Positions 36,878 through 45,063 of a DNA stretch of 64,000 nt are shown here, in pieces (the stretch's first letter is position 1; every line of letters starts with the position of its first letter). Made by a program: the position numbers and the translations under genes. Below the pieces are notes generated by a model. The model ran no database searches. It was not told the origin of the DNA and saw nothing but the letters and a program-made list of their open reading frames with translations. The DNA comes from Anaerolineaceae bacterium (GTDB taxonomy: Bacteria; Chloroflexota; Anaerolineae; Anaerolineales; Anaerolineaceae), in assembly GCA_017417055.1 (NCBI GenBank), contig JAFPZX010000187.1, positions 62,001 through 126,000 on the forward strand, read 5' to 3'.

Positions 36878-36972
36878 TAAGGAAGAACTGATTAATTGTA
36901 GTTCGGGGACGGTTTTGCGTGAAGTACAGAACTGTCCTTCCCCCTTCACGGAAATTAATCAGCGTATACCTA
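36878..36972. repeat. Palindromic interspersed element, copy 3
   Basis: Best-preserved copy, about 95 bp. Ends are TAAGGAAGAACTGATTAATT and, inverted, TAGGTATACGCTGATTAATT, giving near-perfect terminal inverted repeats. The core GTTCGGGGACGGTTTTGCG / TACAGAACTGTCCTTCCCC folds on itself. It lies between glpK and the next gene and ends 29 bases before that gene's ATG. No transposase is encoded. Confidence 0.7.
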
Positions 36973-37000
36973 AAATAATATCAGGAGGAAGGGAAGAAGA

Positions 37001-38443
37001 ATGATGGAAACATCTTATGATGTTATCGTAATCGGAGGCGGGGTTGTCGGCTGTGCCACAGCCCGAGAGCTTTCAAAATATAATCTAAAAATCGCCCTGC
37101 TGGAAAAATCCGCCGATATCTGCGCCGGACAAAGCCGGGCCAACACCGCGATCATCCATGGCGGCTATGATGCCAAACCAGGGACGAAAAAAGCATTTTA
37201 CAACGTAAAAGGCAATAGCATGTTCGACGAGATTTGCGGAGAACTGGATGTACCGCATGAATGGAACACCTCACTGGTCGTTTCTTTCAGTCCGGAGGAA
37301 GACCCGCAAATCGATGAACTCTATCAGCGCGGACTGCAAAACGGCGTGCCGAATCTTGAAATAATCGATCATGATGAGATCATGCGCAGAGAACCGAATA
37401 TCAACCCGGAAGCACACCGCGCGCTGCTGGTGAACAACGGAGGTATTGTCTGCCCTTACGAACTCACCACCGCTTATGCGGAAAACGCTGCAGTCAACAG
37501 CGTCGAATTCTTCCGTTCCACTCCTGTCACCAACATTTTCAAAGAGAACGGGAACTGGACCGTCGAAACGCCTTCCGCCCGTTTTACAACTAAAGCAGTC
37601 GTGAATTGCGCCGGGATCTTCAGCGATGAGATCCACAACATGGTCTCTGAAGACAAACTGGAAATCAAGCCACGCAAAGGCGAATATTACCTTGTGGACA
37701 AAAAATACGCATCCACCTTCCACGCCGCTATCTTCCAGGTTCCTTCTGCCATGGGCAAGGGAATCCTCGTAGCAAGAACAGTCGATGGAACCGTTCTTCT
37801 CGGACCAACCGCCGAAGATATCGACGATAAGGAAGAAAAACGCACAACAGCCGAAGGTCTCGCGAAAGCTCTCGCAGGTGCCCGCCGCACATGGCCGAAC
37901 CTTCCGGCCAGAGCATTCATCACCGAATTCACCGGACTGCGCTCGCACTGCTCCCGCAATGATTTTATTATCGGCGAAGCAGCGGATGCTCCGTTATTCT
38001 TTGATGCCGCAGGTGTAGAATCACCCGGACTCACTTCCGCACCTGCCATCAGCAAAGACCTGGCAAAAATGGTATCTGAAGCGCTCCAAGCCAAACAGAA
38101 TGCCAAATTCAACCCGATTCGTAAAGGGATCCCCAAGTTCCGTGAACTTTCGAATGAAAAACGCGCACAGCTGATTGCGGAAAACCCCGATTTTTCCAAA
38201 GTGATCTGCCGATGCGAAACCGTCACCGAAGCAGAAATCCGTGAAGCCATACGCCGGCCCGTCGGCGCGCTGAACGTTGACGGAATCAAGATCCGTACCC
38301 GCGCGGGAATGGGACGCTGCCAGGCAGGGTTCTGCACGCCGCGTACGCTCGAAATATTGTCCGAAGAACTCGGTGTGCCGATGGAAACGCTCATCAAATC
38401 AGAACCGGGCTCCCGTTATGTTTACGGAAAAATCTTTGAATGA
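37001..38443 (+). CDS. glpA: FAD-dependent glycerol-3-phosphate dehydrogenase, GlpA-like with BFD-type [2Fe-2S] domain
   Basis: 480 residues. The N-terminal FAD dinucleotide fold is VIVIGGGVVGCATAREL, followed by the DAO-fold region with GQSRANTAIIHGGYD and GEYYLVDKK. The last 80 residues carry a BFD-like iron-sulfur domain with CRCET and a GRCQAGFC pair. This is the anaerobic-type glycerol-3-phosphate (or related 2-hydroxy acid) oxidase. GGAGGAAGGG precedes the ATG. The stop overlaps a decoy ATG of the next gene. The context with glpK and a DUF1667 protein matches a known three-gene dehydrogenase set. Confidence 0.9.
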   Translation: MMETSYDVIVIGGGVVGCATARELSKYNLKIALLEKSADICAGQSRANTAIIHGGYDAKPGTKKAFYNVKGNSMFDEICGELDVPHEWNTSLVVSFSPEEDPQIDELYQRGLQNGVPNLEIIDHDEIMRREPNINPEAHRALLVNNGGIVCPYELTTAYAENAAVNSVEFFRSTPVTNIFKENGNWTVETPSARFTTKAVVNCAGIFSDEIHNMVSEDKLEIKPRKGEYYLVDKKYASTFHAAIFQVPSAMGKGILVARTVDGTVLLGPTAEDIDDKEEKRTTAEGLAKALAGARRTWPNLPARAFITEFTGLRSHCSRNDFIIGEAADAPLFFDAAGVESPGLTSAPAISKDLAKMVSEALQAKQNAKFNPIRKGIPKFRELSNEKRAQLIAENPDFSKVICRCETVTEAEIREAIRRPVGALNVDGIKIRTRAGMGRCQAGFCTPRTLEILSEELGVPMETLIKSEPGSRYVYGKIFE

Positions 38444-38457
38444 AAGGGGAACGGATC

Positions 38458-39720
38458 ATGAAAAATGTTGACATTGTAATCATTGGCGGAGGCCCTGCCG
38501 GTCTGGCTGCTGCTATCGGAGCTTACGAAGCAGGCGCCCGTGACATCCTGATCCTGGAACGGGAAAACGCCCTGGGCGGCATTCTCAAACAGTGCATCCA
38601 CAACGGTTTTGGACTGCATACTTTCAAAGAAGAACTGACCGGTCCGGAATATGCGCAGCGCTTTATTGAAAAAGTTCAGGAATATGAGATTCCCTATCAG
38701 CTGGATTCCATGGTTCTGGACATCAATGCCGAGAAAGTCATCACCTGTGTATCACATGAACACGGCGTTCAGCAGTTCAAAGCCGGCGCCATCATCCTGT
38801 GCATGGGCTGCCGGGAACGTCCCCGCGGCGCATTGGGCACTCCGGGCGAACGCTGCTCCGGTATCTTCACCGCCGGCACAGCACAAAAACTGGTCAACCT
38901 GGAAGGGTACCTGCCCGGGAAAAAGGTCGTCATCCTCGGTTCCGGTGATATCGGCCTCATCATGGCCCGCCGCATGACCTTTATCGGCGCTGAAGTGATT
39001 TGCTGCGTAGAAGTGATGCCTTTCAGCGGCGGTCTGAAGCGGAACATTGTACAATGTCTGGATGATTATAACATTCCGCTTTACCTCAGCCACACCGTCA
39101 TCGACATTCACGGGAGAGAACGTCTGACAGGCGTCACCATTGCGGAAGTCGACTCCCATATGAACCCAATCCCCGGCACGGAACAATACATCGAATGTGA
39201 CACGCTTCTGCTTTCCGTCGGGCTGCTGCCGGAAAATGAACTGAGTGAAATGGCCGGGGTTCAGATTTCACCCAACACCAGCGGCGCTGTCGTAGACGAG
39301 ACGCTCCAGACCTCTGTCCCCGGAATCTTTGCCGCCGGCAACGTGCTGCATGTCCATGACCTTGTCGATTTTGTTTCGGAAGAGTCCGAACTGGCGGGGA
39401 AAAGCGCTGCCAATTATGTAAAACAGGTACATCAGGAAGCTGCCGCCCATCGACAGGTCGTCATGGGGAACGGCGTCAATGCCATTGTCCCGCAGCAGAT
39501 TTCTCTCACTCCGGATCACGATGTTCACATGATGTTCCGCCCGCGTGCAGTCTATAAAGGCGCCACCATCTCGGCCTGCATCGGGGATCAAAAATTATTC
39601 TCCAAAAAGGCGAGGATCCTGGCCCCGGGTGAAATGGTCAATTTTATACTGAAAAAAGATGAGTTAACCGCGGCCGATGCGGATTTACCACTGACCGTTG
39701 AGATTAAGGAGGCAGCCTGA
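38458..39720 (+). CDS. FAD/NAD(P)-dependent pyridine nucleotide oxidoreductase
   Basis: The start at 38458 (420 residues) has AGGGGA seven bases upstream and begins MKNVDIVIIGGGPAGLAAA. A first dinucleotide fold binds FAD, with a GGIL-KQCIHNGFG segment after it. A second Rossmann fold near residue 158 reads KKVVILGSGDIGLIMARR for NAD(P). The FAD C-terminal motif is PGIFAAGNV. It is the usual partner of the GlpA-like protein and a DUF1667 protein. It probably passes electrons from glycerol-3-phosphate oxidation to NAD(P) or another carrier, as an inferred subunit of one complex. Confidence 0.88.
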   Translation: MKNVDIVIIGGGPAGLAAAIGAYEAGARDILILERENALGGILKQCIHNGFGLHTFKEELTGPEYAQRFIEKVQEYEIPYQLDSMVLDINAEKVITCVSHEHGVQQFKAGAIILCMGCRERPRGALGTPGERCSGIFTAGTAQKLVNLEGYLPGKKVVILGSGDIGLIMARRMTFIGAEVICCVEVMPFSGGLKRNIVQCLDDYNIPLYLSHTVIDIHGRERLTGVTIAEVDSHMNPIPGTEQYIECDTLLLSVGLLPENELSEMAGVQISPNTSGAVVDETLQTSVPGIFAAGNVLHVHDLVDFVSEESELAGKSAANYVKQVHQEAAAHRQVVMGNGVNAIVPQQISLTPDHDVHMMFRPRAVYKGATISACIGDQKLFSKKARILAPGEMVNFILKKDELTAADADLPLTVEIKEAA

Positions 39721-40076
39721 TGAACAGAATTTTAACTTGTATTGGATGCCCGATGGGCTGTCAGATTGAAGTGACACTGGATGAAAACGGAAATTTTGTC
39801 GATTCCAAAGGCTGGTCCTGCAATATTGGAAAGCGCTATGCACAAGAAGAAGTCACCGCTCCGGTCCGCACCGTGACCGCTCTGGTAAACGTCACTGACC
39901 GTTCCGAACCGCTTTCCGTCAAGACCGCTCATCCCATCCCCAAGGGGAAGATCTTTGACAGCCTTGCGGAAATCAAACAGGTCAAAGTACAGGCCCCGGT
40001 CCACATTGGCGACGTCATCGTTGAAAACCTCTGCGGCACCGGCATCTCCCTTGTCGCGACCAAAAATATCGCGTAA
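39720..40076 (+). CDS. DUF1667 small cysteine-motif protein
   Basis: 118 residues, starting on the last base of the previous stop (TGATG), so coupled. The N-terminal CIGCPMGC motif and a further Cys in KGWSCNIGKRYA could bind a metal or Fe-S cluster. The C-terminal part has the VKTAHPIPKGKIFD stretch typical of DUF1667. It regularly follows GlpA-like and FAD/NAD oxidoreductase genes and is probably a third, electron-transfer or assembly, subunit. Confidence 0.9.
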   Translation: MNRILTCIGCPMGCQIEVTLDENGNFVDSKGWSCNIGKRYAQEEVTAPVRTVTALVNVTDRSEPLSVKTAHPIPKGKIFDSLAEIKQVKVQAPVHIGDVIVENLCGTGISLVATKNIA

Positions 40077-40089
40077 TAATAAAAACGGA

Positions 40090-40151
40090 GCACATCGGGG
40101 ACTGGCATCTTGTGTCGTGAAACCGACACAAGCGTGCCTGTCCTCATGTGC
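40090..40151. other. Long imperfect hairpin after the glycerol operon
   Basis: Over 62 bases four blocks pair in register: GCACAT/ATGTGC, GGAC/GTCC, GGCA/TGCC and CTTGTGTCG/CGACACAAG, closing on a six-base loop. No T-run follows. It begins 14 bases after the DUF1667 stop, so it would be at the 3' end of the transcript. Confidence 0.5.
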
Positions 40152-40213
40152 GTCGCTCAAGTTTTGAATGACTTTTTTCAAAAACCATAATTATTCAGTC
40201 GGTCATCAAACCG

Positions 40214-40413
40214 CTATTTCACCACCCATCCATCCAGTTCACGGGTTTCGGAACTGAAATTCACACCAATCAGGGGCGGCTGAGAAAATAGGGCTTTCCG
40301 TTGTGTACAAGTTTATAAACATATTCAGTTTTATCGATATAAAGATAATTATCACGAATAATATCGGAAAAATCCTGTACTCCTATGGGAAATTTCTTTA
40401 TTTCTTCATTCAT
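40214..40413 (-). pseudogene. Internally deleted AAA-ATPase-like / PD-(D/E)XK nuclease gene remnant
   Basis: From the ATG at 40413 the minus strand reads the start of the AAA-ATPase-like family (KKFPIGVQDFSDIIRDNYLYIDKT, then KPYFLSRP) and stops where the Walker motif should follow. In another frame the next bases read LIGVNFSSETRELDGWVVK and a stop, which is the C-terminal end typical of the same family. About 450-500 central residues are missing. An apparent 66-residue ORF on the + strand here is antisense to it. Confidence 0.7.
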
Positions 40414-40455
40414 CTCAACACCTGCTTACCTTTTGATAGTAATTATAATATAAAT

Positions 40456-40491
40456 AACAAAACAAGAGGATCTGTGTCCTCCTGTTTTGTT
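40456..40491 (-). terminator. Terminator of the Ugp-like operon
   Basis: AACAAAACAGGAGGA / TCCTCTTGTTTTGTT pair with one mismatch around a six-base loop. On the minus strand it is followed by an AT-rich TATTTATATT run. It lies about 120 bases after the last permease stop. Confidence 0.55.
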
Positions 40492-40507
40492 TCCAAACGG
40501 TAAAAAC

Positions 40508-40605
40508 TAAGGAACGCAGATTAATCCCTGTAAAGGCAAGAGGACAGTTCCCCTTGTTCCTCGGGAGAACCGTCCCCGAATCTCAATTAATCAGCGTTTT
40601 CCTAA
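40508..40605. repeat. Palindromic interspersed element, copy 4 (inverted)
   Basis: Ends TAAGGAACGCAGATTAAT and, inverted, TTAGGAAAACGCTGATTAAT. On the reverse strand the core is TTCGGGGACGGTTCTC ... GGGGAACTGTCC, matching copy 3 with a different loop. It abuts the stop codon of the last Ugp-like permease gene. Confidence 0.65.
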
Positions 40606-40609
40606 AGTT

Positions 40610-41434
40610 TTATCCTTTCAGTCCGCCTCGTGCAACACCGTTCACGATGTATTTCCGCGCGAAGAGGAAGAGGATCAGCATGGGCAGCACCACGATGGTC
40701 GCCGCAGCCATCATCACTTCATTTCTTGCGCCACCCTCAGTCACGAAGTTATACAGACCAAAGGGCAGGGTGCGGACAGTTGCGGAACTGGTAGCCAGCA
40801 TCGGCCAGAGGAAGGAGTTCCAGCTGGCAATGGCATTCAACAGGATGATCGTCACCAGAGAAGGTTTGGCGATCGGCACCATCACCCGCCACAGATATTT
40901 CCAGTCAGAACATCCATCCACGCGGGCCGCCTGGTAAAGAGAATCCGGCACGGTGTCGAAGAAGTTCTTCAGAATATAGGTGTAAAAGATACTGGACATA
41001 AATGGGATGATCATCGCCCACAAAGTGTCGTGCATTTTCCAGTTTACGATTGTGCGGTAATTTGTGATGATCAGCATTTCAAACGGCACCATCATCATCG
41101 CGAGCAATGCACCGAAAATAACAGATCGTCCCGGGAAGCGCAGCCGGGAAAAAGCGAACGCACCTAAAATCGTTGTGACCGTACAAACCGTTACCGAACT
41201 CACGACGACAATCAGAGAGTTCAGAAAGTAACGCGCGAACGGCGCAGTCTTGAAGGCGAAAATATAGTTTTCAAGGTTCAGCGATCCCGGCAGCCATTTC
41301 GGCGGGAATACGCTGACTTCCTGACTGGTCTTGAAGGACCCCGTGATCATCCAGAAAAATGGGAAGACCATGATGATCGCTCCGACCGCAAGGAAAAAGT
41401 AAGTCAAAATTGACGAGATTTTTATTTTTTTCAT
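40610..41434 (-). CDS. ABC transporter permease, UgpE/MalG type
   Basis: 274 residues with six membrane helices, the usual size. The cytoplasmic EAA loop reads YQAARVDGCSDWKYLWRVMVPIAKP in two pieces (about 185-210), and the C-terminal R-K-Y-I-V-N-G-V-A-R-G-G-L-K-G is the CUT1-family ending. It pairs with the upstream UgpA/MalF-like protein to form the channel. Unusually, a 160-base repeat tract separates the two permease genes. Confidence 0.94.
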   Translation of the reverse strand: MKKIKISSILTYFFLAVGAIIMVFPFFWMITGSFKTSQEVSVFPPKWLPGSLNLENYIFAFKTAPFARYFLNSLIVVVSSVTVCTVTTILGAFAFSRLRFPGRSVIFGALLAMMMVPFEMLIITNYRTIVNWKMHDTLWAMIIPFMSSIFYTYILKNFFDTVPDSLYQAARVDGCSDWKYLWRVMVPIAKPSLVTIILLNAIASWNSFLWPMLATSSATVRTLPFGLYNFVTEGGARNEVMMAAATIVVLPMLILFLFARKYIVNGVARGGLKG

Positions 41435-41442
41435 AGTTCTTT

Positions 41443-41598
41443 CCTTTTCAGGTTTCAGGTGTCAGTGGGCAGTGGCCACTGGCCAGTGGGCAGTGAGCAG
41501 TAGTCAGTTGTCAGTGGTCAGTGGTAGTTTTACCACTTCTTACTCCTTACTTCTTGCCCATTACTCCTCACACCTAATTCCTAACTCCTCATTCCTCA
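41443..41598. repeat. Mixed tandem-word tract inside the Ugp-like operon
   Basis: In order: TTTCAGGTTTCAGGTGTCAGT words, then CAGTGGCCACTGGCCAGTGGGCAGTGAGCAGT words, then GTCAGTGGTCAGTGGT, then TTACTCCTTACTTC and CTCACACCTAATTCCTAACTCCTCATTCC words. At least four of the word classes seen singly elsewhere are stacked here between two genes that would normally be adjacent. Confidence 0.7.
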
Positions 41599-42507
41599 AT
41601 ACTTCCACTTCTTCTGAATCAGCTGCTGAATCTGTGTAAAGACAAAAATGATCAGGAACAGGATGATCGCGGCGGCAGCGGCATAACCATATTTCGGTGG
41701 GGTGCGTCCGCGGAACTGGTCATAGATGTAATACACCATGGTGTAGAGGTTCTTCCCAACACCCGGTCCGGAAAACAGCGGGAACAGTTCATTGAACACC
41801 TTGAAGGCACTGATGGAATTGATGATAAGAACCAGGAAGATAGTCGGAGAAAGCAGCGGAACGGTGATGCGGAAAAAGATACGCAAATCTTTCGCGCCGT
41901 CCACACGGGCAGCAGTATAAAACATTGGGTCGATATTCTGCAGACCTGAAAGCAGCAGGATGATCGTAAACGGCATCATCGACCAGATGCCATATATCGC
42001 AAGAGCCCAAAAATTCGCGCTTGGATTCTGCAGCCAGTTCACCGGTTCGATATGCAGCAGTTCCAACAGCCAGTTGATCACACCAAACTTATAGTTGAAC
42101 ATGTACTTCCACGTGAGCCCGACAGCCGTTACAGATGTCACCATTGGCAGGAAATAAGCCGTCTGGAAAAATGCCCGCAGCTTGATATTCTTATTCAAAA
42201 GCGTAGCAATCACGATGGAAAGACACATGGAAATCGGAATGGCGACCAAGACATACTTGAAGGTCACACCAATCGCGTTTCTGAAATCCCGGCTATTGAG
42301 AACATAAACATAATTATCAAAACCGAACCCCTCATAAGCGCCGGTCAGATACTTGTAATTCTTCTTGAAAGACATAATGAGCACGTTGACGATCGGGTAA
42401 AGTGAGAACACAATTACCCCGACCGCAAACGGCGCCAGATACAAGAGGGGCTTTATTTTCATCAGGAAATGATAAAGCCCGCGGTTCTTTTCCCTGAGAC
42501 TGTTCAT
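41596..42507 (-). CDS. ABC transporter permease, UgpA/MalF type
   Basis: 303 residues with six membrane helices; the EAA loop is in FYTAARVDGAKDLRIFFRITVPLLSP. The N-terminal cytoplasmic stretch is short, as in CUT1 permeases other than MalF. It overlaps the ATPase gene stop by four bases. The protein ends Q-Q-L-I-Q-K-K-W-K-Y within a repeat tract. Confidence 0.94.
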   Translation of the reverse strand: MNSLREKNRGLYHFLMKIKPLLYLAPFAVGVIVFSLYPIVNVLIMSFKKNYKYLTGAYEGFGFDNYVYVLNSRDFRNAIGVTFKYVLVAIPISMCLSIVIATLLNKNIKLRAFFQTAYFLPMVTSVTAVGLTWKYMFNYKFGVINWLLELLHIEPVNWLQNPSANFWALAIYGIWSMMPFTIILLLSGLQNIDPMFYTAARVDGAKDLRIFFRITVPLLSPTIFLVLIINSISAFKVFNELFPLFSGPGVGKNLYTMVYYIYDQFRGRTPPKYGYAAAAAIILFLIIFVFTQIQQLIQKKWKY

Positions 42508-43562
42508 CGGATACGCTCCCCTGTTTCCGCGTCAAAGACAAATACACCCTTTTTGCGCAGCCCGAGCTGAACTCTGTCACCGGCTTTCAGGCTCTGATCA
42601 GAATCAATATAAGCACGGACTTCAAAATCGCCGAGCTTGAGGTAAACCAGTTTTTCCTTGCCCATAACGAATACTCGAACAACCCGGGCATCCATCAATG
42701 GTTCACCGGTGTTCACCAGGAAGCTTTCTGCACGGATGGAGAAATGGACTTTATGGCCTTCTTTGACATTTTCAAGACCGCTCAATTTGCAAAGCGGACC
42801 GCTGTTGATGCGGATGCCGCCATCTTCGATTTCACCGAAGACCTTGTTGATTGGCGGTGTACCGAGGAAATCCGCGACAAATTCATTGACCGGTTCATCA
42901 TAAAGGATCTGCGGCTGTGCCTCCTGCTGCAGTACGCCGAGTTTCATCAGGATGATCGAGTCGGAAATGGACATAGCCTCTTCCTGGTCATGGGTTACAA
43001 ACACGCTGGTAACACCGGTCTCCAACTGGATGCGGCGGATTTCTTCACGCATTTCTATACGAAGTCTTGCGTCAAGGTTGGAAAGAGGTTCATCAAGGAG
43101 AAGCAGCTGAGGCTGTTTGATCAGCGCACGGGCAATCGCAACACGCTGCTGCTGACCGCCGGAAAGTTGTCCCGGTTTGCGATCCAGGAAGTTATCCACA
43201 TGGACCAATTTCGCCATTTCAAAGGCTTTTTCTTTCCGTTCAACCTTGGAAACATTTTTGATCTCGAGCGGAAAAGCGATATTTTCCTCAACGGTCATGT
43301 GCGGATAAAGCGCATAATTCTGGAAAACCAGTCCAATGCCGCGGTCCGCCGGTTCCATATCCGTCACATCTTTGTTATCGAACCAGATTTTTCCGCTCGT
43401 CACAGGAATAATGCCGGAAAGCATGTTCAGGATCGTACTTTTCCCGCATCCGGAGGGCCCCAGAAGACAGGTCAGTTCACCGGAATCCAGCACCGCGTTG
43501 AAGTTTTCCACCGCGGCAGTCTTGCCAAAGTGTTTGGTGAGATTTTCAAGTCTTACTTCCAT
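42504..43562 (-). CDS. ABC transporter ATP-binding protein, UgpC/MalK/MsmX type
   Basis: 352 residues. Walker A GPSGCGKS, Q-loop FQNYALYPHMTVEENIAFPL, signature LSGGQQQRVAIARAL, Walker B LLLDEPLSNLDARLR and H-loop VTHDQEEAM are all intact. The C-terminal third is the OB-type TOBE regulatory domain of the CUT1 ATPases. It energises the two permeases encoded just downstream and follows the phosphodiesterase gene by 25 bases. Confidence 0.95.
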   Translation of the reverse strand: MEVRLENLTKHFGKTAAVENFNAVLDSGELTCLLGPSGCGKSTILNMLSGIIPVTSGKIWFDNKDVTDMEPADRGIGLVFQNYALYPHMTVEENIAFPLEIKNVSKVERKEKAFEMAKLVHVDNFLDRKPGQLSGGQQQRVAIARALIKQPQLLLLDEPLSNLDARLRIEMREEIRRIQLETGVTSVFVTHDQEEAMSISDSIILMKLGVLQQEAQPQILYDEPVNEFVADFLGTPPINKVFGEIEDGGIRINSGPLCKLSGLENVKEGHKVHFSIRAESFLVNTGEPLMDARVVRVFVMGKEKLVYLKLGDFEVRAYIDSDQSLKAGDRVQLGLRKKGVFVFDAETGERIR

Positions 43563-43587
43563 AGATACACAACACCTTTCTTCCCCG

Positions 43588-44901
43588 TCAATCCGCGAGG
43601 ATCTCTTTGATCACATGGCCTTCACATTTGTCCATGTTTAACCCAACCATAGCCGCCATTGTCGGGGCTTCATTGATCATCTTCGTGCGCGGGATCACCA
43701 CACCTTTTTTGACGGAAGGTCCGCAGGCAAAGAAAGTGGTGGTCTCATCCCGTTCCGGCATGTGTCCGTGACTGGCAAGGGAGAAATACAATCCGGGTCC
43801 AAGATGAACCTTGAAGATATCTTCTCCCGCAAGTGTGGCTTCAAATTCTGTGGGCTCTTCTTCTGTACCTTCGATTACAAAGTCCAACGGGCCAACCAAT
43901 CCATATCGATCCAGTACCTCTTCTTTAGTCATCACCACACCAATCGGAAAGTCCGGATCATTCCGGAGGCTCAGCAGATATTCATAAACCTTTTTGTACA
44001 TTTCACGGTCATCCGGATTCTTCAATTTCACCCAGCCGGACATGCAGGTTGAAAAACAGTAGGCATCATAATCCAATAATTGGTTCTTCTCATCGGTTCG
44101 GATAAATCCCGCATCCCGCAGGGCCATATTCATATTGACATAATGCTTGATGTCCTGATGGCCATGGTCACCTAAAATTACAAAATTCGTATTATCATAA
44201 TCGCCATAACGGCGGACGGATTCTTCCAGTACAGCAAACTCCTCATCATGCTTGCGCAGCTGTTCATAGGCTTCAGGACATTTAACACCATGATTGTGCC
44301 GTTTTGAGTCAAGGTCGCACATCTTGACATACATCAGATCCGGTTGACCAAAATCCCGGATGATATCGGGAGCCAGTGCCATTGTGAACAAATCGAGGGA
44401 TCGTTCCACGCCTTTCAGGTAACGACCGTATTTCCAATAATATTCATCCAACAGGTTTTGCGACGCATTTCCAACCAGATAATGAAGCGGATCATATCCC
44501 TCATAATGATAAGGGACGATCATCGGCATATTATAGTCAATATCCGCACCGGCAGATACCGGCCAGCTGAGGGAACAGGTTTTCAGACCCGCTCGACGGG
44601 CATAATCAAAAATCGTGTCGCATTTTATGTCGCTGCGCTGTGTGTACCAGGGAGCATTATTGTTTTCCACCTCCAGCTTTTCGTTATGCGGAATCCCGTG
44701 TCCCTTGACAGTATTTCCGGTGACGATAGCGCAATGGCAGGGATACGTGAAAGAAGGATAGATCGGTTCGACATGTTCGATCAAGGCACCTTCACGCAGC
44801 ACGCGTCCCATATGAGGAAGACCTTTGATGAAATCTACATCCGACGCACATAAAGCATCCAACAGGAATACAAGTAATTTTTTATTTCCGTCCATGAGCA
44901 T
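43588..44901 (-). CDS. Type I phosphodiesterase / nucleotide pyrophosphatase family (alkaline phosphatase superfamily)
   Basis: 437 residues, no signal peptide, so probably cytosolic. Metal and catalytic residues are in order: Asp in LLDAL, the Thr nucleophile in PSFTYPCHC, Asp and His in MCDLDSKRHNHG, the GDHGHQD pair and a late His in LASHGHMPE. Family members cleave phosphodiesters or pyrophosphates. Placed between a Ugp-like binding protein and its ATPase, it may release glycerol-3-phosphate from imported glycerophosphodiesters, feeding the neighbouring glpA. That substrate is inferred from context only. Confidence 0.87.
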   Translation of the reverse strand: MLMDGNKKLLVFLLDALCASDVDFIKGLPHMGRVLREGALIEHVEPIYPSFTYPCHCAIVTGNTVKGHGIPHNEKLEVENNNAPWYTQRSDIKCDTIFDYARRAGLKTCSLSWPVSAGADIDYNMPMIVPYHYEGYDPLHYLVGNASQNLLDEYYWKYGRYLKGVERSLDLFTMALAPDIIRDFGQPDLMYVKMCDLDSKRHNHGVKCPEAYEQLRKHDEEFAVLEESVRRYGDYDNTNFVILGDHGHQDIKHYVNMNMALRDAGFIRTDEKNQLLDYDAYCFSTCMSGWVKLKNPDDREMYKKVYEYLLSLRNDPDFPIGVVMTKEEVLDRYGLVGPLDFVIEGTEEEPTEFEATLAGEDIFKVHLGPGLYFSLASHGHMPERDETTTFFACGPSVKKGVVIPRTKMINEAPTMAAMVGLNMDKCEGHVIKEILAD

Positions 44902-44952
44902 TTCTTTCTTGTATGAACTTTTTATTAATTATAGCAGAAAATATTAAATAAA

Positions 44953-44990
44953 AAAGGGGAGAAAACTCATCTTTCAGTTTTTTCCCCTTT
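44953..44990 (-). terminator. Intrinsic terminator after the Ugp-like binding protein gene
   Basis: AAAGGGGAGAAAAC / GTTTTTTCCCCTTT pair around a ten-base loop; on the minus strand a TTTTTTATTTAATATTTT run follows. Partial readthrough would make the binding protein more abundant than the downstream phosphodiesterase and channel subunits. Confidence 0.75.
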
Positions 44991-45063
44991 ACGGAATCTA
45001 TATGTTTTTCAGTTTGTTATGATGCGGGATCATTTTCTGAAACCCGACACCTGAAACCTGAAA

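Noticed and set aside
40303..40503. 66-codon open frame on +
   Set aside because: It is antisense to the AAA-ATPase-like remnant and runs through a terminator.
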